Shown one piece after another: positions 36,231-48,146 of a DNA stretch of 64,000 bases. The notes beneath the pieces are model-generated. The model made no database searches. It was not told the origin of the DNA and saw only the letters and a program-made list of their open reading frames with translations. The stretch's first letter is position 1, and each line of letters starts with the position of its first letter. Location: positions 5,667,784 to 5,731,783 of the forward strand of contig CP136066.1 in assembly GCA_032622095.1 (NCBI GenBank), given 5' to 3'. Both the position numbers and the translations under genes were made by a program. Origin of the DNA: Siphonodentalium dalli. Its lineage: Eukaryota > Mollusca > Scaphopoda > Gadilida > Siphonodentaliidae.

Positions 36231-38154
36231 ACACTTATGCATAATGTTCTGTAATATTGCACGAGATATGAACACAATAAATAATCACATACAAATTCTG
36301 AACAAAACGATATATTACATTCCCTTGTCGTGTATTTCAATCACAGAAGGAGGTTCATAATGTGTGGGGTACATGGTTTTCTTATTGGGGGAGTGTGGTT
36401 CCTGAAAGCGACGTGTTTGTTTTGGTCTGATATGTTTGACATCAGTTTTCTGTATCAGCATGCTAAGTTATGTATCAATGAGTTGTTAGGGATGGTTGAC
36501 ATTTCTCTGCTCAAAATGACCCCTAGGAAAGTATTTATGCAAAACACATGTAGCTGGTTACCATGGTAACTGGAATGTATACACTTAACGTTGATTAAGT
36601 ACTTTAATGAAATGATTAATCTTATTATATGTCCGTGTTCTGTGACATCTAACGGCATGTCAAGTGATATAGACAGGGACCTCGCAAACTATATAACTGC
36701 AATGGCTCATGTCACAATGATCATAATAGCTCTACGACATCAAACCCGACATGTGACCAAACACAATATAGAGCAGGCCTGAGTATTGCTTCCAAAGAGC
36801 TACATTTAAAATATTTCAATGTCTGAATCATAAATTTGAACAATATTAATCAGAACTAGATTTCAAATTCCCGGCGGGAAATTTGGATATCTCCATGTAT
36901 CAGACATCAGACTACCGTCGATAAACATATGATGTTTCATAATATAACAATGACAAAGACAGTGGCATATATAATACCCCTTCCCCGACCCCTTTCCAGA
37001 TGCGACGTCGACCAAAGTTACCAATTGTGTTCAACTCAGTATTCTAAATACAATGGCAAATCAAATAGTGGCATAACTGCTTTCATTTTGACGGAGTATT
37101 GGCGACAAGCTATTCTAGCCCGATAGTATTAATGTTTATGGGCTCATAACTTTGCCATGTATCATCCGATTCCGATTAAAGAATATTTTTGCGACTTTGT
37201 AATCGCCATCTCTTAGAGAATTTATATCCTGAGGTGATAATTAGATCGAAATCAAAATTTTGCCATTTTTGACACCCCGACCCCGCGTCTATTGCGACCT
37301 TTCTCCAAAATGCCCCATATGTTCATCTTAGTATTCTCAAGACAATGGCATATGAAAGAGCAACACAGATGCTTTCATTCTGAAGGCGTTTCATCTTAAC
37401 CATGGTAATTACTGATATAAGCTGTCTGGTGGGCCCAAATTTGTTTTCGACTTAAGCGGAGTTCGACTTACCACCTTCGACTACCATGTTTATTTAAATG
37501 ACTTTTCACACAAGCTCAGCCGGGACCAGTCAATGACTTCGACTTATGTGGGGGTTTTCGAGTTACCGACGTTCGACTTAACGAAGTTTTACGGTATTAT
37601 GTCTATAACAGAGTAGGACATGTTTGTCCGTCCGTCTGTTTGTTCGGTTTTTCTCCCAGACCACTAGACCGATTTCAAACCAAATTTGGTTCGTTTGGTG
37701 TTAGTTTTTCAAAATTTTGATTTAAACAAATTTGGTCCACATAGAATGCATCACACTGATTTGTTTTCAGAAAATAAATACTCAAGGTTGTGTGCAAAAT
37801 GTCCACGCAATTTGGTAGAAAAGTTGATATTTTCAGATATATCCCGGACATTATTGTCTGCTATTCCATAAAAGTAGCACAGTGTGATTCACTTGGTTAT
37901 TAAACATGTTACTTAATCAACTGTCAACTAAATGTTCTATTCTAAACAAGCATGACGCACGGTATTATTTACATACTGTACTGGAATCATTATTACTCAG
38001 AAGACACTAGGATGGGACGTAAAGTAACGCTCTATTGTCAAATTGAACGTTGTGTCGATCCATGTGTGCTTCCCGACTGCAATTCAACTGGTAGTACCTA
38101 AATGATCGCATGCGTATTCAATTCAAAAGAAAAGAAACGAAGACACTATAAGGG
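36231..38154. other. Unassigned spacer with diverged repeats
   Basis: A third palindrome GTTACCATGGTAAC lies at 36557. A diverged direct repeat about 310 bp apart links 36975-37100 and 37275-37390 (CCCCGACCCC..., GTATTCT.AA.ACAATGGCA, GCTTTCATT). TTCGACTTA occurs several times at 37448-37580. No gene is seen. Confidence 0.4.
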
Positions 38155-38700
38155 GGATTTGGTATAACGCTCTTATGTGTAATTAAATATTAAACAGTGT
38201 TACTTTACACCTGATAAACACGACGTTGCAAGCTGATCCATCTAATAGAAGAAAAAAACAGACGCTGTCAGTATCGATACAACATCTGGCTAAGTGTTCC
38301 TGATATATTTGGTCATTGAAGCGGTCTTTGGTTTTCCTATCTATCCGAAGAAAATAAGTGTCTGCATGAAATATTCAGGAATGATTGTGTTATCTTTGTC
38401 ACAAAGAACGCCCAAATGGTAACAAATTTTAAAATCTATATGTTATTGAGTTGTTGGTACATGACTCTCCTTCGATTTGAAGCAAAGCATTGTCCAGATA
38501 TCTCTTATCTACCAGAATCGTTTCACGTGAATATCGTCCCATCACGAACCTGTGAGAAGTTAGCGACACTTGGGAAGCTTGACTGTCTGTTAAAGCAAAC
38601 CCTACTCGTCAATGAGGATTATTGCCAGCAGTCCCCAAGCTGTACGCCCCAGTATAAATAATGATCGTCTGGTGGAACGTTGTTAAACTTTTGTTGTGCC
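38155..38700 (+). repeat. Second segmental duplication, copy A
   Basis: It aligns with 59755-60180. Shared landmarks are TTAAATATTAAACAGTGT, TTGCAAGCTGA, GCGGTCTTTGGTT, ATGAAATATTCAGG and CCTTCGATT.GAA. Copy A keeps an open frame that copy B has lost. Confidence 0.7.
38416..38661 (+). CDS. Small secreted Cys-containing protein, unknown function
   Basis: This is an 81-codon frame. The first 24 or so residues form a plausible signal peptide (MVTNFKIYMLLSCWYMTLLR). The remainder has five cysteines in a short charged chain (KHCPD, RTCEK, LDCLL, DYCQQ, PSCTP) and ends at a TAA. It could be a complete small secreted peptide or the first exon of a longer gene; GTGAGAAG at about 38550 is donor-like and would end the exon early. 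The related locus near 60070 has a stop soon after the equivalent methionine, so this copy is either the functional one or simply less decayed. I do not recognise the family. Confidence 0.35.
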   Translation: MVTNFKIYMLLSCWYMTLLRFEAKHCPDISYLPESFHVNIVPSRTCEKLATLGKLDCLLKQTLLVNEDYCQQSPSCTPQYK

Positions 38701-38787
38701 TCATTATATTCACATTTTTGTTACTTTAGTACGTATGTTGCCAGTATTTTCATTTATTTAAATAAAGTAAAATATAAATAAAATTGA

Positions 38788-38932
38788 GGTCCGTATGAGC
38801 TAGGGTCCGTATAAGCCGGGGGTCCGTAAGAGCCAGTGTCCGTATCAGCCGGTGGTCCGTATCAACCAGGGTCCGTATCAGCCAGGGTCCGTAAGAGCCA
38901 GGGTCCGTATCAGAATCCGTATCAGCCGGCAT
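38788..38932. repeat. ~18-bp tandem repeat, about 8 copies
   Basis: GGGTCCGTATCAGCCA-type units repeat with TAAGAG/TATCAG/TATGAG variants. Confidence 0.85.
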
Positions 38933-38934
38933 TC

Positions 38935-39960
38935 ATAGGATCACTCCCTGTATACATATTGGCCACACCATGGCCATATAGCCAATAAATATTTACAACT
39001 TACATACACACCCCACCAGTGCCTATTATATAATCACTTCAGGTATACATCGACGCCTCATCGTTGACCATACAGACCTTCTATTTATATCAATACAACG
39101 CGCAGGACATCACCATTGGTCATACAGTCACTCCCTGTATACATTTTCTTCACACCCATGACCATTTACCAAATCAATATATACATATACACCCCTCGTG
39201 ACCAAAGCGTCAATCCAGGTACATAAATACCTCTCCAATTGATATACCAATACACCCCAGGACCATTCGTACACTCCATGTTTGCATATACACCTCGCCC
39301 ATGACAATTCAGCCATTCGATGTATACTTACACACCCCATCCATGATCATACAGCTACTCTCAGTATATATATACATCCACCAATGTATACAGCTAAGGC
39401 AGAGATGCATATATATCACATATACAACCATGACCACAAGGACACTTATATACCCACACGCCGTCAATGACCATCCAGTTATGCTCCAGGTATGCATATA
39501 CACAATCATGACCGTACAGTACTACAGTCATTCAGTGTACAGCTATATGCATTACACATAAGCAATTACGACCACTCCCTATTCATTCATGCACAAACAC
39601 AGCCAACATATGCATACATATACACCCATCCATGACAATATTCACCCAATGTACGCCCGTGTATCCCAATCATGATCATACAGCCGCTCTATATATACAT
39701 AAACAACATACACATATGACCATGTAGCTACTATCATTATACCCATACACCAATTCAATAACCATACAAACAATCATTGTGTAGCTATTCACATCACACA
39801 TGACCATACAGTCACCCTGTGTATACATATGCCTCTCACCATGGACACATCACCATTCATGATGATACAATAACTCCCTGTAGAACTATTAACCCCCATC
39901 TATGGACACACATTCACGCCCTGGTTGCCACTTTGACATACACCATACATTAAGTTGATT
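38935..39960. repeat. Degenerate ~50-75-bp tandem repeat
   Basis: Variants of ATGACCATACAG(T/C)CACTC...TGTATACATAT..CACC recur about fifteen times with uneven spacing. Short open frames on both strands around 39130-39560 are by-products. Confidence 0.65.
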
Positions 39961-41735
39961 TTGATAATAATGGTCGAGAGTAGCCACATAGTATGGTTTC
40001 ACTCAGTTCCGTTTAGGCCTTCTGCCCATTTCCGATCAAAAATATGGCTATAATCCCAAAAGACATTTTACTACAGTACATCATTTAATTGAATCTGTCG
40101 TGTCTCAGAAGGTACTGGGACAAAGAGAAAGAAACATGTAGTTGCCAGTGGATTAAGTAACATGGTTAATAACTAAGTGAGTCAACATTTTCTACCTCTT
40201 GGGAACAGAGAATAATGTTCGGGCTATATGTTAAAACAAATAAACGTTTTTTTTTTTACCAAATTTGGTTTCCATTTTGGAAGCCATCTTGAGTAATTTT
40301 GTCTAAAACACATCAGTGTGAACGCATTTAAGACATCTCAAAACAATAAACATCTTTGATACCAAAGATGGTTTTATTTACTTGAATAAATTGTCCAAAC
40401 CTGAAAAGTACATTTTTGCCGATTTTGATGTCAAGTTTGTGATAGAAAAATCCAATATTCAAATTTCTGGTATTTTCACAGGTTACATTATTAATACTTA
40501 ACAAATGTGCATCAGAAATGTTAGAATTTTATGTATTTAAGGCAGAATAGCCAATTTTATTCATCTACCACAACTTGTAAGCGATTACATGGCATGCTGG
40601 GCCAATATTTACAATTTCCCAGGTTTGGTCACATTTTGGCAGCCATTTTCAGACCAAGTGACAATTTTGGTTCCAGTGAGTTGAAATATTCATAAGTAAT
40701 GGTATGCCTAAATTACTGTGCACAGTTCTGTCCATTTCTTGTTAAAATATGACTTGAATCATAATGTTGATTTTTTGTGAAATTTCATACCGAGTTCTGT
40801 AAAATTCTAACTTTTGAGGGCGCGCAAGGGGCTGGGACCTCATGAATGGCATATTTTATTGACCCAATCAGTTAATATGCATAATTCAAAAATAATGTCA
40901 CAATTCTGAACCCGTTCCATACAGCAGAAACTGATCTAGAAGATATTAGTGAAAAACGTCAAATTTTCCACTTCTAGCTGCCATTTTGATTGCCATCATG
41001 GGCGGGAGTTCAAATTTTACCCTAAAAATGTGGCATTATATCTCACAGAGTCATACTTACTGTATATTCCAAATATTTAAATCGCATATTTCATGGTAAG
41101 ATTAATTGCGACAATTAATAAATTATCCAATCATGAAATACTCTTTAAATTTGGAATTTCAGCATAGCTCCAATAATCAATTAGTATGTGAATATGTGTA
41201 CATCTGTGCAAAGTTTCATGCTTTAGTCACATATTGAACAATTGCATTGAAATTGGACTTAATCTACTACACTATATTGTTTATCCCATCATATAATATT
41301 TTTTAACCACCTCAGTCGCAAATGTCTTTGTTAAACTGTAAGAATTTGTTTTTATACACCCGTTTTGTAAAAACGGAATGTATTATGTTTTTGTCGGTCC
41401 ATTCTTTCGCTTTTTTCGAAAATGATAACTTAAGCAAGTCTGAACGTCATGGAATGAAATTTGGTATGTCAATTTACTTGCCCAAAATACAGGACAAGTT
41501 AAAATTTTATTTCCGCCCGCCAATTTTTTCCGGAATTATGGTCCTTGTCGAACTTGCCGATTATTTTTGTTTCTGCGTGGTAATTTTTAGTTTTAATTAT
41601 CTGATTGTTTTCAAATGTGTTATATGAAAATACAGGTCAAGTTTGAATTTGGGTTCCGTTCGTCAAATTTGGCATATGAATTACACGTTATGAAATTACC
41701 ACATGCGTATTTTGCCTCGACCTAGCGATGCTCTT
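39961..41735. other. Unassigned AT-rich sequence, weak ~350-bp periodicity
   Basis: CCATTTTGGAAGCCAT, ACATTTTGGCAGCCAT and CCATTTTGATTGCCAT occur at 40272, 40632 and 40981, suggesting a very old tandem repeat. No gene is seen; the 101-codon frame at 41322 lacks recognisable features. Confidence 0.4.
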
Positions 41736-41739
41736 TTAA

Positions 41740-43200
41740 AACATTACTTTGACCTATGAATGTCGCCTTGACCTTCCAAGCCTTCCAACCACATATGTGG
41801 AAATGTGGACCCTACTGGTTCTTTCATAAACCAAGCGTTGAGGGAGTAGTTGAATTGCCCATTATAAGAATAATTTAATGTAAAATCTCCAAATAACCCA
41901 TGATTGGCCATCGTTGCTATGGAAACTCAAATTGTCCCAATGGGAATTTCGTAAATATTCTAACAAAGTAGGCATTCAGCAACACAGTGTATAAAAGACG
42001 TATGTGTTGTAATCAGTTCGCAATAACTGATTTGTTGCATGACAAGTTATGCTGTGAGTTTTGTCTCAACAATCGACTATATAAATATCACATCTTATGT
42101 CTTGTTGTGCATACAAATATTTCATATTTCAAACTGCTATAGTTTCCAAATCAGTTATCGATATCTTTTTAAATGAACTTTCCAATGGAGCCTGAATTCC
42201 GGAATTTACAAAATAGTGTTGGTGATCGCTATTTGTAATAAATCATAATCAGGACGGTCGAATATATGACTGCTATAACTGACAAAAAATCCTTATTTTT
42301 AACAATGACCTTGACTTTTACGTGTGACCTTGACATTTCAAGGTCACCATGTATATGTGGAAATGTCGGCCACTACAAGTTTGTCCATAAACCAATGTAA
42401 ACTTTTAGGTAGTTTTTAAATTATTCACGATAGGCACTATTTAATGTAAAATTTCCAAATACCCGATTATTAGCCATCGTTGCCATGGAAACTCAAATTT
42501 ACCAAATTTATCCCAGTTGCATTTTCCAAAATAAAAGATATTATAACAAGGTAGACATTCAGTGTACCAAAAGACGTCTGTGATGCAACCAGTTAACAAT
42601 AACTGACATGTTGCATATGACAAGTGATGCTGTGATGTTTTGTCTCAACTTTCGACAACATAAATATCACAAGTGTATGTGTCTTGTTGTACATAAAAAT
42701 GTTGTCGCCACATATTTCAAAATGCTATAGTTTCTAAAGCAGATATCGATATCCATTCAAATGAACCTTCCCATGGAGCCTGCAGTCCGGAGTTAAAAAT
42801 AGTGTTGGGTATCGCTATTCGTAATAAATCCTAACCAGGACGGTCGAAAATATGACAGCTATATGATAAAAATCCAGATTTTTAACAATGACCTTGACCT
42901 TTATACATTACCTTGACATCTCAAGGTCACCATGTATATATGGAAATGTTGGCCATTACAAGTGTTTCCATAAATCAATGTAAACTTGTAGGTAGTTGTT
43001 AAATTATTCACAATAAGGACTATTTAATGTAAAATTTTCAAATACCCTATTATTAGCCATCGTTGCCATGGAAACACAAATTTATCAAATTTGTCCCAAT
43101 TAGATTTTTCTAAAAAAAATGATATTCTAATGAAGTACATATTCAGCTATCCAGTAAACTAAAAGTCATTTGTGTTGCAATTAGTTTGGGTTGACCCCAT
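41740..43200. repeat. ~575-bp satellite, three copies
   Basis: TTTAATGTAAAAT.T(C)CAAATA followed by GCCATCGTTGC(C/T)ATGGAAAC appears at about 41876, 42440 and 43022. The AATGACCTTGAC ... TTTCAAGGTCACCATGTATA block appears at 42304 and 42888, with a diverged form at 41750. The phrase AATGAACCTTCC(C/A)ATGGAGCCTG links the units at 42180 and 42770. Confidence 0.8.
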
Positions 43201-43599
43201 TTTTCGGCTAGATCGCCTGTACTACTAGATTGATTGATTGATTGATACATCTGTATGTGAAACACAATTGTCGTCTTTTCGAACTAATGTGTTTATGGTG
43301 TTCATGTTTCCTGCTATAACGTCTTAAGTATACGCACTTGTAAATAAATAAATACTTCTTTATTGGTGGGACGGATTAAACGCGATAAACAAAAAGATAA
43401 TCGCTCCGACCTGACAAGGTGAAGCACTACTTATATTCCATATGTAAGAATCATGTTTTGTGATGCCATTTGGATATACAATTTATGAGAATACGTGTAA
43501 CACTTTGAGAGCAAGAGTATCTCTATTCCCACCAATTATCCACAAAGGGTTTCACGTCACTTTAACCTGGGCAACGCCGGGTAACTTAATATAATTAAC
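43201..43599. other. Unassigned spacer with a short (GATT)n run
   Basis: GATTGATTGATTGAT lies at about 43231-43247. Nothing else is supportable. Confidence 0.4.
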
Positions 43600-44283
43600 A
43601 TCAGATCACCAGATATCCCCGGTTGGGTGGCATTTAGCACGGGTTTACTCAGAGGACAGCAGATTGAAATGGTGCGCCAATATATGGGAGATTGGTAGAG
43701 ACCAGTAGTCGGAACGTCATGTCGATAGAGTCGGTACTAAATCGCAATAGAATAAAATCAATAAAAACGTTTAGCCCCAGTGAATACATACTGTGACGAC
43801 ACATGACACACTGTATGTACCCGTTCGGTGGTCGAACAACGAACATATACCTGTTCGATAGTCTAAAACATTCCGATATTCTTCGTATTCTGTCGCCGCC
43901 CACGCCTCGTGCTAAAGCATTCCAAGCGACTTGCTTCTGATTGGTTCCGTCTGGGTCCGTATCGGGACATAACGCGTCTGTTATAATACGTGTTGTGACG
44001 ACACATGACAAACTGTATGTCACAGCTCAATGCGAAGAATTGGTCCATTCCATAAGGATGAGGACCCGTCAGCCGTGTCGTTTAATGTACTAATTTTGCT
44101 TTCATCTTGGTTTATTTAAACCTTGACGTTCAATGAATACAAACGTTTGAACATGCAGTATCAATTCTTGAAGATCACGTTTCTGAACAATTGGCCGTAA
44201 ACATCCATGTGAAAATTCGCCAAATTTGTATGTTTTGATGGACTTATGTCTTAACTTACATTTCGTGTTGAATAATTATCGAG

Positions 44284-44584
44284 GTGCCTACCACGATGAA
44301 TGAATTGAAAGTTTTAAAGATAATTTGCGCAGCTGCGTTGATGTTTGAGACCATTATCTTCGTGACAGCCGCCAAAAAGACTTACGAGAATTCTGTCGTG
44401 TTAAAATGGATATCTGCCTTAACAGCGGAGCCGGAGATAACCTCTCCGAGCTACAGTGTTGTTGAATGTGGCGCCATCTTTAAACAGAAACCAGACTGTA
44501 TCTCGTTCTCGTACAGTGACGGCGCCTGTCGCACTTCATCTGGTTTAGTGCAGAAAGAGCAAGCGGATATCTATGTCGACACAG
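44284..44584 (+). CDS. Secreted Apple/PAN-domain protein, first coding exon (copy B)
   Basis: Two in-frame starts exist, MPTT and the methionine aligned with copy A (residue 5); the second is the conserved one. The signal peptide and the PAN-like region match copy A closely. The motif reads ECGAIFKQKPDC then FSYSDGAC, so the second PAN cysteine (C62 of copy A) is phenylalanine here, which would cost a disulfide and suggests relaxed constraint or a divergent paralogue. The exon ends ACA G|GTGAGA at 44584/44585 in phase 1, as in copy A; the remaining open frame to 44643 is intron read-through. A candidate acceptor lies at 44963-44964, giving a 380-bp intron. Confidence 0.55.
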
Positions 44585-44964
44585 GTGAGATATTAAATAA
44601 CTTAATGAGAACAAGACAAGAAAAACAATGTCAGAAATGGTAACGCACTCAAGATAATATAGTATATACCCATGATTGTAATTATATAACACAAAGTTAT
44701 TGGTTTTACGAATGACTAACTCATAATTCCGTTAAAACAACTAATCCTTCAAATTATTACAACAACTATATACGGCTTATCACTGAAGGTTTCTCATGCA
44801 TCTCAACATAATTCCCAACTACATATTTTATCTGACTCGTCCTCCGTGTCGCAGTTCGAATTTTAATCCGTCCCAAAAATCCCCATTTCAATAAATAAAA
44901 CGCCCATGGCCCATGTAAACCAAGAATCAGCAAAACATACGCGGAGCGCGAACTAAGCATACAG

Positions 44965-45281
44965 GGACGCGGCTACATGGTCTCTGTTTCGGGTGTGCAC
45001 CTTCAACTTTCCAATTCACACCATCGGACAAAACACCTAAGTTCGCGAAATTACATTCCAGTCTATTTTTGCAATCGTCGCCCTCGTTGAATCGGCTGAT
45101 CAATCTCAGAATCGTATGTACACAATCTCCATATTTCCCACGGACTACTTGGTATTTTAATATCCCGAGGATTGGCGGAGTCGAACGAAGTATATTTAGT
45201 CCAGAAGACTGGAAACTCCCAATATATTTGTCTATATGTATGCATGCCGCGCAATGTCTGGACTTATGTAACAAGTTTTAG
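44965..45281 (+). CDS. Candidate second exon (copy B), unknown sequence
   Basis: After CATACAG, reading on in phase 1 from the PAN exon gives about 105 open codons to a TAG at 45279-45281. The segment includes SSPSLNRLINLRIVCTQ and IPRIGGVERSIFSPED. In copy A the same join stops early. Indels between the copies in the 3' part are multiples of three. The minus strand is also open across this block (44927-45274), so coding on this strand is not proven. No domain is recognised. Confidence 0.3.
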
Positions 45282-45692
45282 CAATGATAATGGATAATGA
45301 TATATGATTTGTTGTGAATATATTTCTGTTCCACTGTGTTTCATTTGCAAAAATATTACAGCACTATATAATGCTTCGATTGGAGCGGGGGAAAAACATT
45401 AACACAACAATGACATATCTGGTTTTGACATATCAAGTCGATATCACAAAGTGTGTTACATGTTTTGGATTCATTGATCATTACTTTGAAATTTCTTTAA
45501 ATTTCTGGCACATCTGACCTCAGTATTTGAAGTTTTTTATTCGCAGCAACAATTCGTGTTCAAAACTTTAAATGTAGTTGGTTGTAACGCAAGACGGTTC
45601 ACGTCAGATCTATCGAAATATCGTGAATTTCACAAATCTTCACCTTGAATGCATATAAAATCTGAACAGTCTTTAACAAAATACCAAAATCA

Positions 45693-46097
45693 ATGGATTG
45701 TATATACATAGTTACAATGGATTGTATATATATAGTTACAATGGATTGTAAATACATAGTTACAATGGATTGTATATACATAGCTACAATGGATTGTATA
45801 TACCTATTTACAATGGATTGTATATACACAGTTACAATGGATTGTATATACACAGTTACAATGGATTGTATATACACAGTTACAATGGATTGTATATACA
45901 TAGTTACAATGGATTGTATATACATAATTAGAATGGGTTGTATATACATAGTTAGAATGGATTGTATATACATAGTTACAATGGATTGTATATACATAGT
46001 TACAATGGATTGTATATGCATAGTTACAATGGATTGTATATACATAGTTACACTGTATTGTATATACATAGTTACAACGGATTGTGTTATATATGTT
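45693..46097. repeat. 24-bp minisatellite, left part (about 16 units)
   Basis: The unit is GATTGTATATACATAGTTAC then AATG. Frames stay open on both strands because 24 is divisible by three (MDCIYIVT period). Copy A has a single unit at about 21104. The array is cut by the transposon that begins at 46098 and resumes at 53871. Confidence 0.95.
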
Positions 46098-46262
46098 ACA
46101 GTCAATATGTCAAATCAGTCATTTGGCCAAATGCCTAAAATGTTCAGTCATTTGGTGAAATGCCTGTGACCGCCAGTCATTTGGCCAAATGCCTAAAATT
46201 TTCAGTCATTTGGCCAGATGACTGAAATTAACAACCGTCATTTGGCCAAATGACTGAAGAGT
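46098..46262. repeat. Left terminal region: TIR plus palindromic subterminal sites
   Basis: After the 43-bp TIR, CAGTCATTTGG(C/T)(C/G)AAATG..TGA recurs at about 46142, 46171, 46202 and 46236. Repeated palindromes next to a TIR are the usual layout of transposase-binding sites (inference). Confidence 0.75.
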
Positions 46263-46739
46263 ATTTATGGGTTTTTTTTTAAATAACTGAACGATATTTC
46301 ATATTTATTTATGTTTATTATAACAACAAGAAATTCAATTAATTGAGGAAAAACACCCACTGTCCCGAGTGGTAATGATAAGCTATTGGAGGGTCTACTA
46401 GTTCGCATACAAAATAGCAAAATAACATTGAATGTCTCAATGACATCAACAGCTTGAAGATGTGAATAACCCACCATATATGGTAGATATTCAACCAGGC
46501 TCTGCTTAAGTTTGTTAATTGATGACTGATGTACATGTACAATACACACAAATAGTAATAACAATTAACGTTATGATTTTGAAACTAACCATGATAGAAT
46601 ATTGACAGTAAGGTGGTATTAACTACTACGAGTACTATTAGTAACAATAGTACTACTTTTCTAGCATAACTTATGTGTACATGATGTATGGGAAATATTA
46701 AAGGACAAAACAATAGTTACAATACAATGATAACAATTT

Positions 46740-47225
46740 CTTTTAATTAAGCGCAAGAAGAGCTAATTGTGCTTAAGCGCAATATGGAAGTATTTAACTG
46801 TGTTTAAGTGCAATGATGGAATTTTCATATTGCGCTTAGATAATAAAACTCAATAAGGTATCTCTTAATAAGGAATATATTATATATAGTACATAAACTC
46901 CATATAATTCAGATGGTGTAGTCCATCTCCATGGTACAATGGGTGGAACAAATATAGGATTATTCTACTATTTGCACAAGGGCGATCTAATGAGAGAGAT
47001 ATTAATTGCGCTTAAGTGCAATATGGATGTAATTTCGCTTATGTGTAATAAGGAATGTCTTATTATACTTAAGCGCAATAAGAATATTCCTTATTGCACA
47101 GGAATATCATATTGTGCTTAAGCGCAATAAGCTATCTCTAACTTCGCTTGAGCACAATAACTTAAGGAATATTCTTATTGGGCTTGAGCGCAATTAGTTA
47201 TTCGGTTAGTTAAATAATAAGTTAT
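46740..47225. repeat. Cluster of GCGCTTAAGCGCAATA-type palindromes
   Basis: About ten full or partial copies of ATTGCGCTTAAGCGCAATA occur, for example near 46769, 47007, 47063, 47108, 47138 and 47180, often followed by TGG or AGG. They could be subterminal sites of another nested element whose ends I cannot fix. Confidence 0.6.
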
Positions 47226-47271
47226 TCGATATGTTTTTTGTTATTACCATGCAGCCCTAATTAGAGATTCC

Positions 47272-47870
47272 TTAAAGGGATACTGTACCCAAAATGTTGT
47301 TGTTGGTTTCTATAGTCTCCGCGTCGGAGAATAAGGTAACACTTTTTCCATTATTTGAAAGTCTGTTGAGTACGAAGTAGTGTTACGGATGGCAAATTTA
47401 CCGGAATGCAAAAATACAAATTGTCGTTGTCGAGTAATTGTTGTACAGTTTTCAACCAAATAAATCAAATAAAAGTTATATTATATGCATACTAGTCCCA
47501 TATACTCATTTAAGTTATTGTATCGTCACTAGTCAGTGAGTGGCTTGAGTTTTCTCCCGTATCATCATAATGTTTCAAACGATCGTGTGTCCAATGGGTT
47601 TACTATTCCAGTATCCCTCAATTATAATTTGATTACGTTTTGTACACGGAAATTCGTATTTTAATTTACGCCATTTTATGGCTCCAGCCATAAATTCAAT
47701 TTATATTAAATTATTAACTTTTAAATTATTAAATTTTAAGATAGCCTATTAACCTGAGCGTTTACAGAATACATCTTCGACTCAAATTACTTATGTTTAT
47801 ATATATTATCGATAATAGTTCGTTGTTATTACCGGAAATTTATTGAAAATGACGTACAGTACCCCTTTAA
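47272..47870. mobile_element. 599-bp TTAA-flanked MITE
   Basis: The left end TTAAAGGGATACTGTACC and right end GTACAGTACCCCTTTAA are inverted repeats (AGGG(A/G)TACTGTAC) bounded by TTAA. The interior is AT-rich with no gene. The ends differ from those of the 1714-2113 element, so this is a second family using TTAA sites. Confidence 0.75.
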
Positions 47871-48146
47871 GTTATTGCACTTAATCGAAATTCTCTATTA
47901 AATGTCAATTTGGTTTCCTATTGAGATCATCAACGATGTCTATGCGCAAGGGACCCGCCAATATTCTCTGTTGGGATTCCAATTGTTGGCTTATTAAAGG
48001 AAAATATCATGGATATAATCGGTTTCCCCCAATAAACATCCATTTATCAATATGCATGTTTTTGGAGCAGAGTTACACATATAGGTAGTCCACATTGGAC
48101 GCCATCATGTAATTTAATTTATTTTTTTTATTTTCACACATATCTC

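Noticed and set aside
44927-45274. 115-codon minus-strand frame
   Set aside because: It overlaps the candidate PAN-gene second exon. It shares conservation with copy A only because the DNA is duplicated, and no domain is seen.
45599-46169. Opposed 158- and 168-codon frames with an 8-residue period
   Set aside because: They are a by-product of the 24-bp minisatellite.
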